NCBI RefSeq assembly: GCF_016650695.1
Contig: NZ_JAEKFH010000003.1
Coordinates: 62,001 to 126,000 of the forward strand
Direction of reading: 5' to 3'
DNA from: Pseudomonas sp. TH41
Lineage (GTDB): Bacteria > Pseudomonadota > Gammaproteobacteria > Pseudomonadales > Pseudomonadaceae
DNA length: 64,000 nt
Below the pieces are notes generated by a model, which searched no databases, was not told the origin of the DNA, and worked only from the letters and a program-made list of their open reading frames with translations. Below, one piece after another: positions 63,341-64,000 of this stretch (position 1 is the first letter of the stretch; each line of letters starts with the position of its first letter). A program made the position numbers and the translations under genes.

Positions 63341-64000
63341 ATGGGCTCTCCATCAAGCGGCGGCATTGCGCGGCTCCATCGCCGGCAACTCACCGGCCTG
63401 TTCCTGACACCTCTGGCCTGTGCCCTGTGCAACTACGCCAGCGCTGCCGACTTCACCTGGGGTGAAGTCAGTGGCCGTTACAATGGCAGCCTCAGCCTGG
63501 GTGGTGTGTGGAGCGCCGAGAAACCCAATGCCGATAACATATTCCAGGGTAACGCCAACGCCATCGGTTACGGTAAATCCGGTGAGTTCAACCCCAGCGG
63601 CGGTCGTACGGGCGATGACGGGCGGCTGAACTTTCGCAAGCGCAACCTGGTGTCCTCACCCGTCACCCTGCTGGGTGAAATGGAACTTAACTGGCAAAAC
63701 TACGGCGCCTTCATTCGCGGCAAGGCCTGGTACGACTACACCCTGAACAACCGTGAAGTCGACTTCGGGCACTCTTCCAACGGTTACCAACCCAACAGCA
63801 AGCTCGATGATAGTCACTTTGACGAACTCGCCAAGTTTCAGGGGGTGGCGTTGCTGGATGCTTACGTGTTCGGTGATTTCACCATTGCCGAGCATCCCTT
63901 GAATGCCCGGGTGGGCAACCAGGTGATCAACTGGGGCGAAGGCCTGTACTTCCAGAACGGCATCAACGCGATCAATCCCGTCGACGTCGCTGCCTTGCGT
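63341..64000 (+). CDS. DUF1302 family outer-membrane protein, N-terminal part (cut by window end)
   Basis: 220 codons visible from ATG 63341, still open at the window end. A twin-basic, long signal peptide (LTGLFLTPLACALCNYASA) precedes DFTWGEVSGRYNGSLSLGGV and further DUF1302 features (DDGRLNFRKRNLVSS, GNQVINWGEGLYFQNGINAI). DUF1302 proteins are predicted barrels often followed by a DUF1329 gene and found near genes for hydrophobic compound use. A GAGG-type ribosome site is present upstream. Confidence 0.85.
   Translation, partial: MGSPSSGGIARLHRRQLTGLFLTPLACALCNYASAADFTWGEVSGRYNGSLSLGGVWSAEKPNADNIFQGNANAIGYGKSGEFNPSGGRTGDDGRLNFRKRNLVSSPVTLLGEMELNWQNYGAFIRGKAWYDYTLNNREVDFGHSSNGYQPNSKLDDSHFDELAKFQGVALLDAYVFGDFTIAEHPLNARVGNQVINWGEGLYFQNGINAINPVDVAALR

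Noticed and set aside
1..64000. CRISPR array
   Set aside because: No regularly spaced direct repeats were seen; the recurring motifs are inverted REP pairs in separate intergenic gaps.

Overview
The window comes from a fluorescent-group Pseudomonas chromosome. The gene content (membrane urate hydroxylase PuuD, minCDE-rluA, class II DAHP synthase), the GC-rich codon use and the characteristic Pseudomonas REP doublets (arms reading TGTAGGAGCGAGC... facing their inverse) all point there; the species cannot be fixed from sequence alone. No rRNA operon, CRISPR array or intact tRNA is visible.

Bases 1-25.4 kb look like core chromosome. They hold a urate/allantoin block (allantoicase, ureidoglycolate lyase, urate hydroxylase, NCS2 permease), a decayed and an intact Tsx-like porin, a patatin lipase, a lipid A acyltransferase, minCDE with rluA, an M18 aminopeptidase, an MscS channel, a DEAD-box helicase, DAHP synthase and assorted metabolic genes. 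Nearly every intergenic space carries a REP-like inverted pair, and none is seen after 22.6 kb.

From 25.4 to 37.2 kb the content is mixed. A small AT-rich insert (25.4-26.4 kb) lies between an ABC exporter and an AraC regulator. It is followed by a 3-hydroxyacyl-CoA dehydrogenase/TetR pair, and then by a two-component system divergent from a PepSY/DUF2271/flavoreductase/ApbE cluster. That cluster looks like an extracytoplasmic flavin electron-transfer system; its first small PepSY gene is interrupted by an in-frame stop.

From 37.2 to 48.0 kb, after an internally deleted sugar-permease fragment and a promoter with a Fur-like site, lies a siderophore operon. It encodes an HpcH/HpaI-type enzyme resembling SbnG citrate synthase, a TonB receptor, an ATP-grasp ligase, two IucA/IucC synthetases, an MFS exporter and a PLP decarboxylase. 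From the ATP-grasp gene on, the order matches vibrioferrin pvsABCDE.

From 48.0 to 53.6 kb is a scarred accessory segment: an ISL3-type transposase remnant, an unrecognised three-gene envelope module (OmpA-like lipoprotein, polytopic membrane protein, exported protein), a strong terminator, a 3' half of a tRNA gene (probable tRNA-Pro att site) and an integrase N-terminal stub. From 53.6 kb to the end is a catabolic cluster with acyl-CoA ligase, acyl-CoA dehydrogenase, CoA-transferase, MFS transporter, two LysR regulators, a secreted NylB-like serine hydrolase and a DUF1302 protein cut by the window edge. Its substrate is unknown. If the tRNA fragment is a true att site, this cluster may be cargo of the island it marks.
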